Assembly: GCA_937926105.1 (NCBI GenBank)
Contig: CALANS010000162.1
Coordinates: forward strand, 1 to 64,000
From: an uncultured Actinomycetes bacterium
Lineage (GTDB): Bacteria; Actinomycetota; Actinomycetes; Mycobacteriales; Nakamurellaceae
Length of the DNA stretch: 64,000 nt
Direction: 5' to 3'
A program made the position numbers and the translations under genes. The stretch's first letter is position 1, and the number at the start of each line of letters is the position of its first letter. The notes under the pieces are model-generated. The model did not search any database. It was given only the letters and a program-made list of their open reading frames with translations, and was not told the DNA's origin. This document shows positions 51,656 through 61,201 of the stretch, one piece after another.

Positions 51656-52588
51656 TCAGCGGGCCACCGTCGTGATGGCGATCAGACCCGGGAAGAACGC
51701 GAACAGGATCGTGATGGGCAGGATGAGGAACACCACCGGCACCATCATCAGGATTTCCTTGCGGCCGCCCGCCTCCAGCAGTTGCCGCTTGCCCAGTGCC
51801 CGAACGTCGGCGGCCTGCGCTCGCAGCACGTCCGCCAGCGGCGTGCCACGCTCGATCGCCACCGCCATCCCGTCCAGGAAACGGGCCAGTGGCTCCAGTC
51901 GAGTTCGATCCCGCGCGGCCAGCAGAGCTTGCTGGACGGGCGTACCGGACCGGGTGTCGGCCAGAATCTCGCGCAGGTGCTCGGCGAGGTGACCGTGCGA
52001 CAGCGTCGTGACCCTGCCGATCGCACCGAGTGGACCCTCGCCGGCCGTGACCGCCAGGGCCAGCATCTCGGCGATGACCGGGAATTCGGCGAGGATCTCG
52101 GCATTGCGACGGGACACGCTCTGGGTCAGCCACCAGTCGCGCGCTAACACCCCGGCCGTGGCGCTGACCAGGATGATTAGCACCAGCAGCAGGGGGCTGT
52201 CGTGCCCCGTGAGAAGCGCCAGCAGCGCGACGGCCAACCCGCCCCCGGCTCCCAGAGTGCCCCACACGACCTGCTCGGTGCGGAACTGCTCGGTGGTCTT
52301 CTGTGAGCCGAGCACCGCCAGTCGGGCGCGCACCGACGCCTGTCCACCGATCACCTTGTCCAGGAAGCGGACCGCATCTCGCATGAGCGGGGCGGCGAGC
52401 CGACCGAGGGTGCTGACCGTCCCGGACCGCCCAGTGGTCAACAGCCGGGACGGCGCGGTGGTGTCGACCAGGTAGGGCGCGATGCGGTCGGAGAGCGATG
52501 GCCGTCGCAGCGGCGGCGAGCAGAGGACCGCGACCAGCAGCCCCACGCCGCCGAGCAGTCCCAATGCGGCACCGATCACCGGCATCAT
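51656..52588 (-). CDS. tadC: TadC-like type II/IV secretion platform protein
   Basis: 310 residues from the first ATG of ATGATG overlapping the tadB stop. A T2SS-F domain (FPVIAEMLALAVTAGEGPLG, then LAEHLREILADTRSGTPVQ and MAVAIERGTPLADVLRAQA) lies between N-terminal helices and a C-terminal helix pair. It forms the inner-membrane platform of the Tad pilus with TadB. Confidence 0.9.
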   Translation of the reverse strand: MMPVIGAALGLLGGVGLLVAVLCSPPLRRPSLSDRIAPYLVDTTAPSRLLTTGRSGTVSTLGRLAAPLMRDAVRFLDKVIGGQASVRARLAVLGSQKTTEQFRTEQVVWGTLGAGGGLAVALLALLTGHDSPLLLVLIILVSATAGVLARDWWLTQSVSRRNAEILAEFPVIAEMLALAVTAGEGPLGAIGRVTTLSHGHLAEHLREILADTRSGTPVQQALLAARDRTRLEPLARFLDGMAVAIERGTPLADVLRAQAADVRALGKRQLLEAGGRKEILMMVPVVFLILPITILFAFFPGLIAITTVAR

Positions 52589-53439
52589 CGCAGCACCCGG
52601 CGATCCTCGGGCAGCCTGCCGATCCGGACCATCAGCCGGTAGGCCACCACGGACAGCGCCGCACCAGCGACCAGGATGAGGGTGCCGGCGGCCGTGTCGT
52701 AGGCGGACAGCGTTTCGCGCTGGGTGGTCAGCAGCAACAGCACCAGCCACGGCGCCGCCACCGCCATGCGGGCGGCCGTCACCGACCAGGACTGCCGAGC
52801 CAGCAGTTCGGACCGGGCGCGGGCATCCTCACGCAAGAATGCACTCAGCGTGGACAGCAGCCGCCCGAGGTCGGTGCCGCCCACTTCCCGTGCCACCCGC
52901 AGTGATTCACAGACGCGATCGCCGACGGGGTCGGCCAGTGCTGCCTTGAGCCGGTCCAGGGACTCGTTGAACGCGCCGGTGGCGCGGTAGTCGGTTCCGA
53001 AGCTATGGAACGGCTCGCGCAGCTGCTCGGGGCCTCGGGCGCCGATCGCGGACAGCGCTTCCGGCAGGGACAGCCCGGCGCGCACCCCGGAGGTGAGGTT
53101 GTCCACCACCTCCGGCCACAGTTCACGAAGATCGGCGCGGCGCCGGCGGCGCATCCGCTGCACGATGATCCAGGGCAGGTACGAGGCGAACAGGCCGAAG
53201 ATCAGTGAGACTGACACCGTGCGGGTGGTGACGAACACGATGAGCAGGACCACCACTCCGATCAGCGCCTGCAGGCCGAAGATCTGCAGCGGACGAACGC
53301 CGCCCAACCCCGCCTGGGCCAGCATTTCGCGGATCTTGTCGCCGCGTACGGGGCGATGAGATGTGCTGGGGCGCAGGGTAAATCCCTGCCAGATGAGCAG
53401 CAGGCCGGTGCCGGCCAGCAGCCCGACAAGTGCCCCCAC
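52585..53439 (-). CDS. tadB: TadB-like type II/IV secretion platform protein
   Basis: 284 residues from GTG 53439, 7 nt after AGGAGG. Two N-terminal helices, the T2SS-F domain (LWPEVVDNLTSGVRAGLSLP, REVGGTDLGRLLSTLSAFLR) and two C-terminal helices. It is the first tad gene here; tadA (the ATPase), tadZ and cpaB-like genes, which normally precede it, are absent upstream. Confidence 0.9.
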   Translation of the reverse strand: MGALVGLLAGTGLLLIWQGFTLRPSTSHRPVRGDKIREMLAQAGLGGVRPLQIFGLQALIGVVVLLIVFVTTRTVSVSLIFGLFASYLPWIIVQRMRRRRRADLRELWPEVVDNLTSGVRAGLSLPEALSAIGARGPEQLREPFHSFGTDYRATGAFNESLDRLKAALADPVGDRVCESLRVAREVGGTDLGRLLSTLSAFLREDARARSELLARQSWSVTAARMAVAAPWLVLLLLTTQRETLSAYDTAAGTLILVAGAALSVVAYRLMVRIGRLPEDRRVLR

Positions 53440-53751
53440 CGCGCGTCCTCCTTCGCCCCGAATCTGGTGACCTGCGCAAATGCACCCTAAGCCCATCCTG
53501 GTGGGTGAACGGCCGCGAGCAGCAGTTGTCCACAGCGATCACCCCAATAGGTGACACCGGGCTGCGTCGTTCACGGATGGTGACGGGCATGGTCCACGGG
53601 GTGGTGACGGCGGTATGGGTGGTCCCCGCCGCGGCCAGACGCGGGACGTCGGCGGGTGACCGTCAGGAGCGCGCTGCGGCCACGGTAGGATCGTCACCGG
53701 TGTGCCGGGAAGCCTGGTCGGCGCCCTGCCGCCGACCCCGAACGGACCTCC
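53440..53751. other. intergenic region between divergent tadB and nhaA
   Basis: About 310 bp with no gene-like frame on either strand. It must hold the tad promoter (minus) and that of nhaA (plus). A TGTCCACAGCGATC stretch near 53527 is not clearly a DnaA or SOS box. No tadA remnant could be recognised. Confidence 0.45.
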
Positions 53752-55155
53752 GTGCCGACCAGCTCGCACCGCCCGCACCGTCGAATCCGCCGGCGTGCCC
53801 GGCGCCGGGCGGAACGTCGCCGGATCTCCGCACTGCTGCGCACCGAGACGGTGGGCGGCATGCTGCTGGTGGCCGCCGCCGTGCTGGCGGTGGTCGCCGC
53901 GAACTCCCCGCTGCACGAGGCCTACCTCGCGGTGCGGGACTATCGGATCGGGCCATCCGCGCTGGGACTCTCGCTGTCGGTGCAGCAGTGGACTGCGGAC
54001 GGACTCCTGACACTGTTCTTCTTTCTCGCCGGGCTGGAGCTCAAGCGGGAGTTCGTGGTGGGGGAGTTGCGCGATCCGCGGCGGGCCGTGGTGCCGGTCG
54101 CGGCGGCGGTGGGCGGCATGGTCGTTCCCGCCGTGATCTACCTGCTGGTGGTTGCCGGCACCCCCGGAGCGGCCACCGGGTGGGCAATCCCGACCGCCAC
54201 CGACATTGCCTTCGCGCTGGCGGTTCTCGCCGTGGTGGGTCGGCATCTGCCGTCGACGCTGCGGACCTTCCTGCTCACGCTGGCAGTGGTGGACGACCTG
54301 CTGGCCATCGTGGTGATCGCGCTGTTTTACACACGCAGACTGGACTGGGGATACCTGGGGCTGGCGCTGGTGGCGGTCGCGGTGTTCACGGCCGGGGTGC
54401 AGCGGGGACGCGGCGCCTGGTGGGGTTCCGCCTGGCTGCTGTTGCCGGTGGCGGTGACGGCGTGGGCGTTGATGCACGCCTCCGGGGTACATGCCACCGT
54501 CGCGGGTGTGCTGATGGGTTTCGCGGTCCCGGTGCTGGGCCGCCGGCGCAGCACCGATGACGACGGCGACACCGACGACACCGATGACGCCAGTGACGTG
54601 GGCGACCTCGGCGACCCTGGCGACACCGATGACGCCGATGACGGCAGTTCGGGCCGTGCTCGTGCCGCTGCGAGTGCGCGGGCTGCGGCGCCATGCCTGG
54701 TGGACCGGCTCGATCACCTGCTGCGCCCGCTGTCCGCGGGCGTGGCGGTGCCGCTGTTCGCGTTCTTCGCGGCCGGCGTGTCGGTCGGCGGCATCACGGG
54801 GCTGGCCCGGGCGCTATCCAGCCCGGTGGCGTTGGGCGTGGCGGCCGGCCTGGTGGTCGGAAAACCGGTCGGCATCTTGCTGGCCACCCTGCTCACCACG
54901 AGACTGACACGCTCGCCCATGCTCTCGGACCTGGCGTCGGCCGATCTTGTGGGGCTGGCGATGCTGGGTGGCGTGGGCTTCACCGTGTCGCTGCTGATCG
55001 GCGATCTGGCCTTCTCCGGTCAACTCGACCGGGCCGCCGAGGTGCAGGTAGCGGTGCTGGCCGGATCGGTGCTCGCGTCGGTGCTGGCCGGGATCGTGCT
55101 GGCCGCCCGCAGCCGCCGGTATCGAGCCGCTTCGCTCGCGCCGGACCGCCGTTGA
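53752..55155 (+). CDS. nhaA: Na+/H+ antiporter NhaA
   Basis: 467 residues from a GTG. Twelve-helix NhaA plan with the ion-site Asp pair in [17 protein letters not shown] and [16 protein letters not shown] upstream. An insert of about 45 residues after helix 8-9 is extraordinarily acidic ([14 protein letters not shown] followed by similar GD/DD repeats), then an Ala/Arg stretch. NhaA exports Na+ at alkaline pH. The acidic loop should be cytosolic and could act as a cation or pH sensor, though this is inference. Confidence 0.93.
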   Translation: MPTSSHRPHRRIRRRARRRAERRRISALLRTETVGGMLLVAAAVLAVVAANSPLHEAYLAVRDYRIGPSALGLSLSVQQWTADGLLTLFFFLAGLELKREFVVGELRDPRRAVVPVAAAVGGMVVPAVIYLLVVAGTPGAATGWAIPTATDIAFALAVLAVVGRHLPSTLRTFLLTLAVVDDLLAIVVIALFYTRRLDWGYLGLALVAVAVFTAGVQRGRGAWWGSAWLLLPVAVTAWALMHASGVHATVAGVLMGFAVPVLGRRRSTDDDGDTDDTDDASDVGDLGDPGDTDDADDGSSGRARAAASARAAAPCLVDRLDHLLRPLSAGVAVPLFAFFAAGVSVGGITGLARALSSPVALGVAAGLVVGKPVGILLATLLTTRLTRSPMLSDLASADLVGLAMLGGVGFTVSLLIGDLAFSGQLDRAAEVQVAVLAGSVLASVLAGIVLAARSRRYRAASLAPDRR

Positions 55156-55183
55156 TCCGGGTTGCCCCATCGGGCATGCGGAG

Positions 55184-56620
55184 TCATGTCACCGACGTGG
55201 CGCGCTCGGAGGCGACCGCTGTGGCCACGTCCCGCAAGTAGCCGCGTCGCGCCACCAGCAGCACCAGCCCGGCGGCCGCCAGCAGCACCTGCAGCACCAG
55301 AAAGGTCCGGGTCAGGCCGGTCGCGCCGCCGCCCTGCACCGCGTCCGCGCGCTCGCCGGGTGCGGCCAGCACCGTGGACAGGTACCCGAACAGCAGCGGC
55401 GCACCGGATTTGAACAGCGTCTGGCAGAACGTGCGGACGCTCTCGGCCCTGCCCCACAGTCGGGAGTGCATCACGTCCAGCCGAGCCGCGTCCAGCGGCG
55501 GATTCACGCCGCCCAGGCCCGCGGCGCCCAGGAACAGCAGCGGTATCGCGGCCAGTGCCACCGGCAGCACGAACCCCGGCACGAAGAACAGCACCGCCGC
55601 CAGGAAGAACAACCCACCCACCAGCGGCCGAGCGGCCGCGCGCCCGCGGGCGATCAATCGGTCGGAGACCTGCCCGCTGATCAGGATTCCGAGGATCACG
55701 CCCGCGCCGATCAGCACCAGCAGCGCGGTCGCCAGTTGCTGGCTCAGGTCGAACCGGCCACGCAGGAACACCACCGCGAAGGTCTGGATGCCAGCCACGT
55801 AGAAGTAGCACAGCGCCGACGCGACGATGATCACCACATTGGATGGGATCGACAGCACGTACCGCACCGCCCACCCGAGCGGCTTTCGGGCGGGATCCCC
55901 GGTGAGGATCAGCGACTCCCGGGGCTGGGCACCGGTGCGCCGGACCGCGGCGGCCAATCCGGCCGCCTTCGCCTCCGGTGCCCGCTGGGGGGTGTGCTGC
56001 TGTTGCTGTCCGCGCGCCGGTTCCGCCAGGCCATGCACCAGCGCCACCGCCAGCAGCGGTCCGACCGCTGCCAGCACCCAGAACGATCCGCGCCACGACC
56101 AGACGGCCGCCACCTCGCCGGCGATCAGCAGACCCGATGCGGCGCCCGCGAACTCGCCGGCCAGGATCAGGCCGAGCGCCCGCCCGCGAACCGCCGTGTC
56201 GAACAGGTCACCGGACAGCGACGCCACCACCGGGCCGGTCGCGCCAACCCCGGCGCCCAGCGCGATCTGCGCCACCAGCAGGGTGGAGTAGGAGTGGGCG
56301 AACCCGGCGAGCACCATGGACGCCGACCAGATCAGCGCGCACCCGGCCAGCAGCCGCACCCGGCGGGTGCGATCGGCCAGCATGCCGAACGGGAGGGTGG
56401 TCAGCGCCGCGGCGACGCTCGCCGCGGTCACCAGCAGGCCAATTCGCGTGTTGCCCACCATCAGGTCGGCCTTCAGGTCCGGGGCCACTGCGCCGGCGAC
56501 GGTCTGATCGGCGGCCGCCAGCGCCAGTGCGCCGGACAGCAGTGCGACGGCTCGCGGGCGCGGCAGCGCGCCGGCGACGTCCCGCGGGCGGGCCCGCTTG
56601 CCGCCGACGGGGCTGGTCAT
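55184..56620 (-). CDS. MFS transporter
   Basis: 478 residues from an ATG overlapping the nagZ stop (ATGA). Twelve helices in two halves; motif A FGMLADRTRRVRLLAG and the helix-4 region LVAQIALGAGVGATGPVVAS. A long central loop includes a Gln-rich patch. Substrate unknown; being coupled to NagZ suggests a wall-recycling sugar or a related compound, but family assignment alone does not show it. Confidence 0.87.
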   Translation of the reverse strand: MTSPVGGKRARPRDVAGALPRPRAVALLSGALALAAADQTVAGAVAPDLKADLMVGNTRIGLLVTAASVAAALTTLPFGMLADRTRRVRLLAGCALIWSASMVLAGFAHSYSTLLVAQIALGAGVGATGPVVASLSGDLFDTAVRGRALGLILAGEFAGAASGLLIAGEVAAVWSWRGSFWVLAAVGPLLAVALVHGLAEPARGQQQQHTPQRAPEAKAAGLAAAVRRTGAQPRESLILTGDPARKPLGWAVRYVLSIPSNVVIIVASALCYFYVAGIQTFAVVFLRGRFDLSQQLATALLVLIGAGVILGILISGQVSDRLIARGRAAARPLVGGLFFLAAVLFFVPGFVLPVALAAIPLLFLGAAGLGGVNPPLDAARLDVMHSRLWGRAESVRTFCQTLFKSGAPLLFGYLSTVLAAPGERADAVQGGGATGLTRTFLVLQVLLAAAGLVLLVARRGYLRDVATAVASERATSVT

Positions 56621-58083
56621 CTGCCGAGTTGTTCGACGACGGCCCGGGAAGCCGCCAGGGTGGCGCCGAAGCTGGCCACTGCCGGGCCGTCGCCGTCCGC
56701 CACACCGCTGATGCCCATCTCGACCAGCACCGCGTCCGGCCGGGCCTGGCGAATCCGGTTCAGATCCGCCACCATCCAGGGATGCCGATGCCGGTCGCGC
56801 GTCACCACCAGGACGCTGCCGGCTTGTCGAGCACGGTCGATCGGCGCCTCGTCGCCAGCGCGCAGCAGGACCTCGTGTGCGCCGTCCAGCGCGGTGGCCG
56901 GCCCCCACGGCACCGCACCGACGGCGATGTTCGGCGTGTCGGTGCAGCGCAGCACCAACACCGGGTCGCGCAGTTCGGGCAGCGGTCCGGCCACCACCAG
57001 TGCCCGACGGGCCGCGGCGTGCACGGTGTCCGCGCTCGCTGGGCGGATATCACCGACTGGGCCTGCCCGGCCGGCCAGCCGCCGGGTGGCCGAGATCCCG
57101 AGCGTGGCGCTGCGGGCGGCGGCGTCGGCGAGTCGCTGCTCGGTGAGTGTGCCGGTCAGCACCGCGTCGACGATGGCATCGCGGATGCCGTCCAACTCCT
57201 GCGGGGGCCGGGTGTCGCCGCCGATGCACAGCAGGTCGGCCCCCGCCGCCAGCGCCGCTACTGCCGCCCCGGGGATGCCGTAGCTGTCGGCAACGGCTGC
57301 CATCTCCAGGGCGTCCGTCACCACTGCTCCGTCGAAACCCATTTCACCGCGCAGGATCTCGGTCAGCCACCGGTGCGATACGCTGGCCGGGACGTCGTCC
57401 ACGGCCGGGGCGAGCAGATGCCCGGCCATGATCGAGGCGACCCCGGCGTGGATCGCGGCAACGAATGGCGGGATCGCCTGCGCTCGCAGCGTGAGCAGGT
57501 CCCCGTTTAACACCGCCAGCTGTCGGTGCGTGTCCGCGTCGGTGTCGCCGTGTCCCGGGAAGTGCTTGGCGCAGGCGGCCACCCCGGCGGCCTGCTGCCC
57601 GGTGACCCAGGCGGCGGTGTGCCGGGCGACCAGATTCGTGTCGGCGCCGAACGCACGACTGCCGATCACCGGGTTCGACGGGTCCACGGCGACGTCCGCG
57701 CAGGGCGCGAAATTCACCGATACTCCCGCATCCGCGAGCAGCCGGCCGACCTCCGCCGCGATCTCGCCGGTGACCCTCACGTCGTCGACCTGCCCGAGAG
57801 CCGCTGCGCCGGGGAATCGGGACCCTGTCGCCGCATCCAGCCGGGTGACGTCGCCTGCCTCCTCGTCGATGGCCACCACCACCGATTCGCGCTCCGCGGC
57901 CAACGATGCCGTCATCGCGGCGACCTGCTCGGGATCGACGATGTTGCGGCCGAACAGGCACACGCCTCCCAGTGAGCCGGCGACCCGGCGGCGGAGCCAG
58001 TCGGGTGCGATGGTCCCGTCGAAGCAGGGCAGCAGCACGGCGTCGGCCAGGGCGGCCAGGCGGACCTTCGCGGCGTTCGTCAC
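56617..58083 (-). CDS. nagZ: beta-N-acetylhexosaminidase NagZ-like (GH3)
   Basis: 488 residues from GTG 58083; no clear ribosome site, possibly leaderless. The GH3 NagZ hallmark CAKHFPGHGDTDADTH (catalytic His/Asp loop) and the nucleophile region GAVVTDALEMAAVADSYG are present. After the TIM barrel a C-terminal domain of about 160 residues with LVVAGPLPELRDPVLVLRC is found, as in longer two-domain enzymes. It removes GlcNAc from wall-derived fragments. Whether it acts on muropeptides or other glycans is open. Confidence 0.88.
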   Translation of the reverse strand: MTNAAKVRLAALADAVLLPCFDGTIAPDWLRRRVAGSLGGVCLFGRNIVDPEQVAAMTASLAAERESVVVAIDEEAGDVTRLDAATGSRFPGAAALGQVDDVRVTGEIAAEVGRLLADAGVSVNFAPCADVAVDPSNPVIGSRAFGADTNLVARHTAAWVTGQQAAGVAACAKHFPGHGDTDADTHRQLAVLNGDLLTLRAQAIPPFVAAIHAGVASIMAGHLLAPAVDDVPASVSHRWLTEILRGEMGFDGAVVTDALEMAAVADSYGIPGAAVAALAAGADLLCIGGDTRPPQELDGIRDAIVDAVLTGTLTEQRLADAAARSATLGISATRRLAGRAGPVGDIRPASADTVHAAARRALVVAGPLPELRDPVLVLRCTDTPNIAVGAVPWGPATALDGAHEVLLRAGDEAPIDRARQAGSVLVVTRDRHRHPWMVADLNRIRQARPDAVLVEMGISGVADGDGPAVASFGATLAASRAVVEQLGR

Positions 58084-58132
58084 GGCGGTAACGGTATCGG
58101 CTCGCGGGCACCCGGCCCGGGTTCGACCCTGG

Positions 58133-58552
58133 TCACGTCTCGGCGCGGCGCTCGATGGTCCGGGACATGCCGCGGAACTCCGCGACCACGCCGTCGGCAC
58201 CGGTGACGGTCACGTCGTAGATTCCGTTGCGCCCCCAGCGTTCGCGGGCCGCCGCGCGCGCCGTCAGCACCTCGCCCAGCCGCACCGGCCGGACGAAGCT
58301 GATCTCGGCGTGCGCGGCCACCGTCACCGGGCCCCAGGAGTTGCAGGCACAGGCGAAGGCGGTGTCCGCGACGGTGAACACGTACCCGCCGTGCCCGATG
58401 CCGTGCCCGTTGACCATCGCCGCGGTGACGGGCATCGTGACGGTGGCGGTGCCGTCACCGACGTCGACCACCTGCATTCCCAGCGCGGCCGACGCCGCGT
58501 CGTCGCGCATCATGCGCCACACCGCGGCATACCGATCCGCGACGGCATCCAC
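58133..58552 (-). CDS. paaI: PaaI-type hotdog thioesterase
   Basis: 139 residues from GTG 58552 (VDAVADRYAAVWRMMRDDAA); the upstream frame to 58696 lies within paaK. Hotdog-fold marks: MVNGHGIGHGGYVFTVADTA (active-site Asn/Gly/His region) and AHAEISFVRPVRLGE. PaaI hydrolyses stalled hydroxyphenylacetyl-CoA esters, releasing CoA in the phenylacetate pathway. It follows paaK, consistent with that role. Confidence 0.85.
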   Translation of the reverse strand: MDAVADRYAAVWRMMRDDAASAALGMQVVDVGDGTATVTMPVTAAMVNGHGIGHGGYVFTVADTAFACACNSWGPVTVAAHAEISFVRPVRLGEVLTARAAARERWGRNGIYDVTVTGADGVVAEFRGMSRTIERRAET

Positions 58553-58595
58553 GGCATGGTCGCCAGCGCCGCCCGGTGGCCATCCGACCGCACCG

Positions 58596-59894
58596 TCATG
58601 CGCCGCGGTTGTCGATGACGTGCTTGGCCTTGCCCAGCGAGCGTTCGATGCCGAATGGCTCCACCACCTGGACGCCGACGGACACCCCGATGACATCCTT
58701 GACCCGCCGCTTGAGCCGGTCCGCCAGCGCCTGGAACGAGCCGGCGTCCGGCCGGGCCTCTACCCGCACGTCCATCGCGTCCATCCGACCGTTCTTGCTG
58801 AGCACCAACTGGAAATGTGCCGTCAGCCCCGGAATGGTCAACAGGATCTCCTCCACCTGACTGGGGAACAGGTTCACCCCGCGCAGGATGATCATGTCGT
58901 CGCTGCGGCCGGTGATCTTCTCGATCCGGCGCATCGAGCGGGCGGTGCCGGGCAGCAGCCTGGTCAGATCCCGCGTACGGTAGCGCACGATCGGGAAGGC
59001 CTGCTTGGTCAGCGAGGTGAATACCAGCTCGCCCCGCTCACCGTCCGGCAGCACCTCGCCGGTCACCGGGTCGATGATCTCAGGGTAGAAATGGTCCTCC
59101 CAGACGTGCAGCCCGTCCTTGGTCTCGACGCACTCGTTGGCCACCCCGGGTCCGATGACCTCGGACAGCCCGTAGATGTCCACGGCATGCATGTCGGCGC
59201 GCTCCTCGATCTCCCGGCGCATGTCCTCGGTCCACGGCTCGGCGCCGAAGATGCCGACCTTCAGTGAGCTTTCCCGCGGATCGTGACCCTGCCGCTGCAT
59301 CTCGTCGAGGATGGCCAGCATGTAGGAAGGGGTGACGACGATGATGTCCGGACGGAAGTCGTGGATTAGCTGCACCTGCCGTTCCGTCTGCCCGCCGGAC
59401 ATCGGGATGACGGTGCAGCCCAGGCGTTCCGCGCCCTGATGCAGGCCCAGCCCGCCGGTGAACAGGCCGTAACCATAGGCGTTGTGCACCATCATGCCCG
59501 GCCGGCCGCCGGACGCTCGAATGCAGCGGGCCACCATGTCGGTCCACATGTCCAGGTCGTGGCGGGTGTATCCGACGACGATGGGTTTGCCGGTGGTGCC
59601 GGAGGATCCGTGGATGCGGAGCACCTGATCCATCGGCACCGCGAACATGCCGAACGGATAGTTGTCCCGCAGGTCGTTCTTCACGGTGAAGGGGAACTGC
59701 GCCAGGTCGGATAGCTCCTTGAGGTCGTTCGGATGTACCCCCCGCTCGTCGAACGCCCGCCGGTAAAACGGCACGTTCTGGTATGCGTGATCCAGCGACC
59801 AGCGCATCCGCTGCAGCTGCAATGCGGCGATCTCGTCGCGGGAGGCGGTCTCGATGGGCTCCAGGTCCTCGGGTCGGGGTGCCAGGTCCTGCAT
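58596..59894 (-). CDS. paaK: phenylacetate-CoA ligase
   Basis: 432 residues. The AMP-forming P-loop IHGSSGTTGKPIVVGYTR, motif YGLSEVIGPGVANEC, adenosine site YRTRDLTRLLPG and hinge RGVNLFPSQVEEILL are all present. PaaK activates phenylacetate to phenylacetyl-CoA, the first step of the aerobic hybrid pathway. It is on the minus strand after the thiolase gene. Confidence 0.95.
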   Translation of the reverse strand: MQDLAPRPEDLEPIETASRDEIAALQLQRMRWSLDHAYQNVPFYRRAFDERGVHPNDLKELSDLAQFPFTVKNDLRDNYPFGMFAVPMDQVLRIHGSSGTTGKPIVVGYTRHDLDMWTDMVARCIRASGGRPGMMVHNAYGYGLFTGGLGLHQGAERLGCTVIPMSGGQTERQVQLIHDFRPDIIVVTPSYMLAILDEMQRQGHDPRESSLKVGIFGAEPWTEDMRREIEERADMHAVDIYGLSEVIGPGVANECVETKDGLHVWEDHFYPEIIDPVTGEVLPDGERGELVFTSLTKQAFPIVRYRTRDLTRLLPGTARSMRRIEKITGRSDDMIILRGVNLFPSQVEEILLTIPGLTAHFQLVLSKNGRMDAMDVRVEARPDAGSFQALADRLKRRVKDVIGVSVGVQVVEPFGIERSLGKAKHVIDNRGA

Positions 59895-59945
59895 GCCGGT
59901 CCTTTCGTCGATGGGCGTCCTCCGCGCAGTGGAATCGCCTCGGGA

Positions 59946-61163
59946 CTAAGGGTTTTCGACCAGCACCGCGATTCCCTGGCCCACACCGATACACATGGTG
60001 GCCAGCGCGCGCCGGGCGCCGCGCAGCCCCAGCTCCAGGGCTGCCGTGAGCACCAGCCGGGCGCCGCTGGCCCCCAGCGGGTGGCCCAGCGCGATCGCGC
60101 CGCCATGCGGATTCACCTGCTCGGCGTCGTCGGGTAGGCCCAGCTGCCGCAGCACCGCCAGCGACTGCGCGGCGAATGCCTCGTTGAGTTCGATGACGTC
60201 CAACTCGCCGATCGACAGGCCGGTGCGCTCCAGCAGCTTGCGGGTCGCGGGCACCGGACCCATGCCCATGATCCGGGGCGGCACGCCGGCGGTGGCAGCC
60301 GCGGTGATCCGGGCCAGCGGCTGCAGGTGGTAGCGCGCCACGGCGGCCTCGGAGGCCAGCAGCACCGCGACCGCGCCGTCGTTAACGCCGGAGGCGTTGC
60401 CCGCGGTGACGGTGCCACCGTCCCGGAACGGAGTGGGGAGCTTCGCCAGCGCCTCCAGCGAGGTCTGCCGCGGGTGCTCGTCGGTGTCCACCAGCAGCGG
60501 CTCTGCCCTGCGACGGGGGACTGGAACCGGCACGATCTCGCGGGCCAGCCGACCGTTTGCGATGGCCTTGGCCGCCCGTTCCTGCGAGCGCAGTGCAAAG
60601 GCGTCCTGGTCCTCGCGGGAGACGGAAAACTCCGCCGCGACGTTCTCCGCGGTTTCCGGCATGGAGTCGGTGCCGTACTGCTCGGCGAGCGTGCGGTTGA
60701 CGAATCGCCAGCCGATGGTGGTGTCGAACAGCTGGGTGTCGCGGGCGAAGGCGGTGGCGGACTTGCCGACCACGAACGGCGCACGGCTCATCGACTCGAC
60801 GCCGCCGGCGACGATCAGATCCGCCTCGCCGCAGCGGATCTGGCGGGCGCCGATGGCGATCGCATCGGCGCCGGATCCGCACAGCCGGTTGACAGTGGTG
60901 GCCGAAACCTCGACCGGCAGCCCGGCCAGCAGGGTGGCCATGCGGGCCACGTTGCGATTGTCCTCGCCGGCCTGATTCGCGCAGCCGAGGATGACGTCGT
61001 CGATCGCGGATGGATCGACCGATGGCACCGAAGCCAGCGTGGTGGAGATCGTCAGCGCCGCCAGGTCGTCCGGGCGGACGGCGGCGAGCGCCCCGCCATA
61101 CCGTCCGAACGGCGTGCGCACCCCCGCCACCAGATAGGCCGTGTGCTGGGTCGTTCCGGTCAC
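59946..61163 (-). CDS. paaJ: thiolase, 3-oxoadipyl-CoA type (PaaJ/PcaF-like)
   Basis: 405 residues, standard thiolase size. The nucleophile Cys is in [14 protein letters not shown], the [10 protein letters not shown] segment, [15 protein letters not shown] and the [20 protein letters not shown]is region, and the C-terminal [15 protein letters not shown]ys. In the phenylacetate pathway PaaJ splits 3-oxoadipyl-CoA to acetyl-CoA and succinyl-CoA. Position between paaE and paaK supports this. Confidence 0.88.
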   Translation of the reverse strand: MTGTTQHTAYLVAGVRTPFGRYGGALAAVRPDDLAALTISTTLASVPSVDPSAIDDVILGCANQAGEDNRNVARMATLLAGLPVEVSATTVNRLCGSGADAIAIGARQIRCGEADLIVAGGVESMSRAPFVVGKSATAFARDTQLFDTTIGWRFVNRTLAEQYGTDSMPETAENVAAEFSVSREDQDAFALRSQERAAKAIANGRLAREIVPVPVPRRRAEPLLVDTDEHPRQTSLEALAKLPTPFRDGGTVTAGNASGVNDGAVAVLLASEAAVARYHLQPLARITAAATAGVPPRIMGMGPVPATRKLLERTGLSIGELDVIELNEAFAAQSLAVLRQLGLPDDAEQVNPHGGAIALGHPLGASGARLVLTAALELGLRGARRALATMCIGVGQGIAVLVENP

Positions 61164-61201
61164 TGCATCTCCTTGCCTCGGCGCGAAGCGCTACTGGTCC
61201 G

